NCBI GenBank assembly: GCA_021796315.1
Contig: JAJYOH010000340.1
Location: 1-6,716, forward strand
Origin: Chloroflexota bacterium
Lineage (GTDB): Bacteria; Chloroflexota; Anaerolineae; Anaerolineales; Villigracilaceae
Direction of reading: 5' to 3'
DNA: 6,716 nt
Program-made: the position numbers and the translations under genes
Shown here: piece after piece, positions 6,442-6,716 of the stretch
Position numbering within the stretch: position 1 is the stretch's first letter
Layout: each line of letters begins with the position of its first letter
The notes under the pieces: generated by a model
Told to the model about the DNA's origin: nothing
The model's database searches: none
Seen by the model: the letters and a program-made list of their open reading frames with translations, nothing else

Positions 6442-6526
6442 GTCATTGCGAGAAAGGAGTTCTTCCTGACGAAGCAATCTCTATAATGGAATCAGGGATT
6501 GCTTCGCAAAAAGCGCTCGCAATGAC
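6442..6526. repeat. Palindromic intergenic repeat of the GTCATTGCGAG type (MITE-like)
   Basis: Nested inverted repeats: an outer perfect 11-bp arm, GTCATTGCGAG (6442-6452) with CTCGCAATGAC (6516-6526), and an inner perfect 10-bp arm, CGAAGCAATC (6470-6479) with GATTGCTTCG (6497-6506). The apex is a 17-nt loop and the arms are separated by an asymmetric internal loop. I recognise this as a widespread class of non-coding intergenic repeat. It fills nearly all the space between the binding-protein stop (6528) and the ATPase start (6430), so it is transcribed within the operon and may fold in the mRNA. No coding capacity is seen. Confidence 0.85.
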
Positions 6527-6527
6527 A

Positions 6528-6716
6528 TTATTTTAATGCTTCAACAATTTGTGTAACATCATACTTCATCATCGAAATATAATCCGGCGCGGGACCATTT
6601 TTGGCGGATAAAGTTTCAAGATAAAGATCCGAAACAACCTTGGTTCCTGTTTCAGATGCGATCTGCTCGGCCATGTTTGTATTCACGCCGACCTCCACAA
6701 AAATGGCGGGCGCTTT
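6528..6716 (-). CDS. Metal ABC transporter substrate-binding protein (TroA/ZnuA-like), C-terminal fragment
   Basis: Only the last 62 residues are in the window; the gene continues past the right edge. The segment IFVEVGVNTNMAEQIASETG (5-24), then LYLETL (31-36), GPAPDYISMMKYD (41-53) and a final helix ending in EALK, matches the C-terminal lobe of cluster A-I metal-binding proteins, which capture Zn, Mn or Fe outside the membrane and deliver it to the permease. Position next to the ATPase and permease agrees. In many relatives the LYxDSL-type segment gives a metal-ligand Asp; here the aligned residue is Glu34 of the fragment (codon 6615-6617). The signal peptide and the other ligands cannot be seen. 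Its stop is one base from the palindromic repeat. Confidence 0.85.
   Translation of the reverse strand, partial: KAPAIFVEVGVNTNMAEQIASETGTKVVSDLYLETLSAKNGPAPDYISMMKYDVTQIVEALK

Noticed and set aside
6482..6487. Perfect TATAAT on the plus strand in the apex of the palindromic repeat
   Set aside because: No fitting -35 box lies at 16-18 bp, and there is no plus-strand gene downstream; it is part of the repeat loop.

Overview
The window looks like ordinary chromosomal DNA, probably from a Chloroflexota (Anaerolineae-like) bacterium. This is inferred mainly from three secreted lipoproteins whose lipobox cysteine is followed by Thr/Pro-rich linkers rich in TP and TPT steps, a style common in that group, and from the repeat families present. 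All convincing genes lie on the minus strand, so transcription runs from high to low coordinates. The taxonomic call is moderate at best.

Right part (6716 down to about 3919): a high-affinity metal (Mn/Zn/Fe-type) ABC importer operon. In transcription order it holds the C-terminal end of a TroA/ZnuA-like substrate-binding protein (cut by the window edge), the ATPase, a four-helix-bundle protein of the 23S-intervening-sequence family, the ABC-3 family permease, and a small SRPBCC-fold protein. A strong intrinsic terminator closes it. Both spacers between the transporter genes have been filled by repeat DNA. A palindromic repeat of the 'GTCATTGCGAG' type occupies almost the whole gap between binding protein and ATPase. 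A cassette with terminal inverted repeats, themselves built of 7-bp units and carrying the four-helix-bundle gene, occupies the whole gap between ATPase and permease. The operon promoter and any metal-responsive operator lie outside the window.

Left part (3906 down to 1): a second transcription unit encoding three predicted surface lipoproteins. Two are tandem paralogous M1-type (gluzincin) zinc metallopeptidases joined by a TAATG stop/start overlap. The third is a NodB-type polysaccharide deacetylase running off the left edge. A weak candidate promoter, possibly giving a leaderless mRNA, sits between the terminator and the first peptidase.

The metal importer could help supply divalent metal for the zinc enzymes next door, but that link is only positional. 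I see no new defence system, CRISPR array, RNA gene or phage module. The most unusual element is the four-helix-bundle cassette seated between ATPase and permease.
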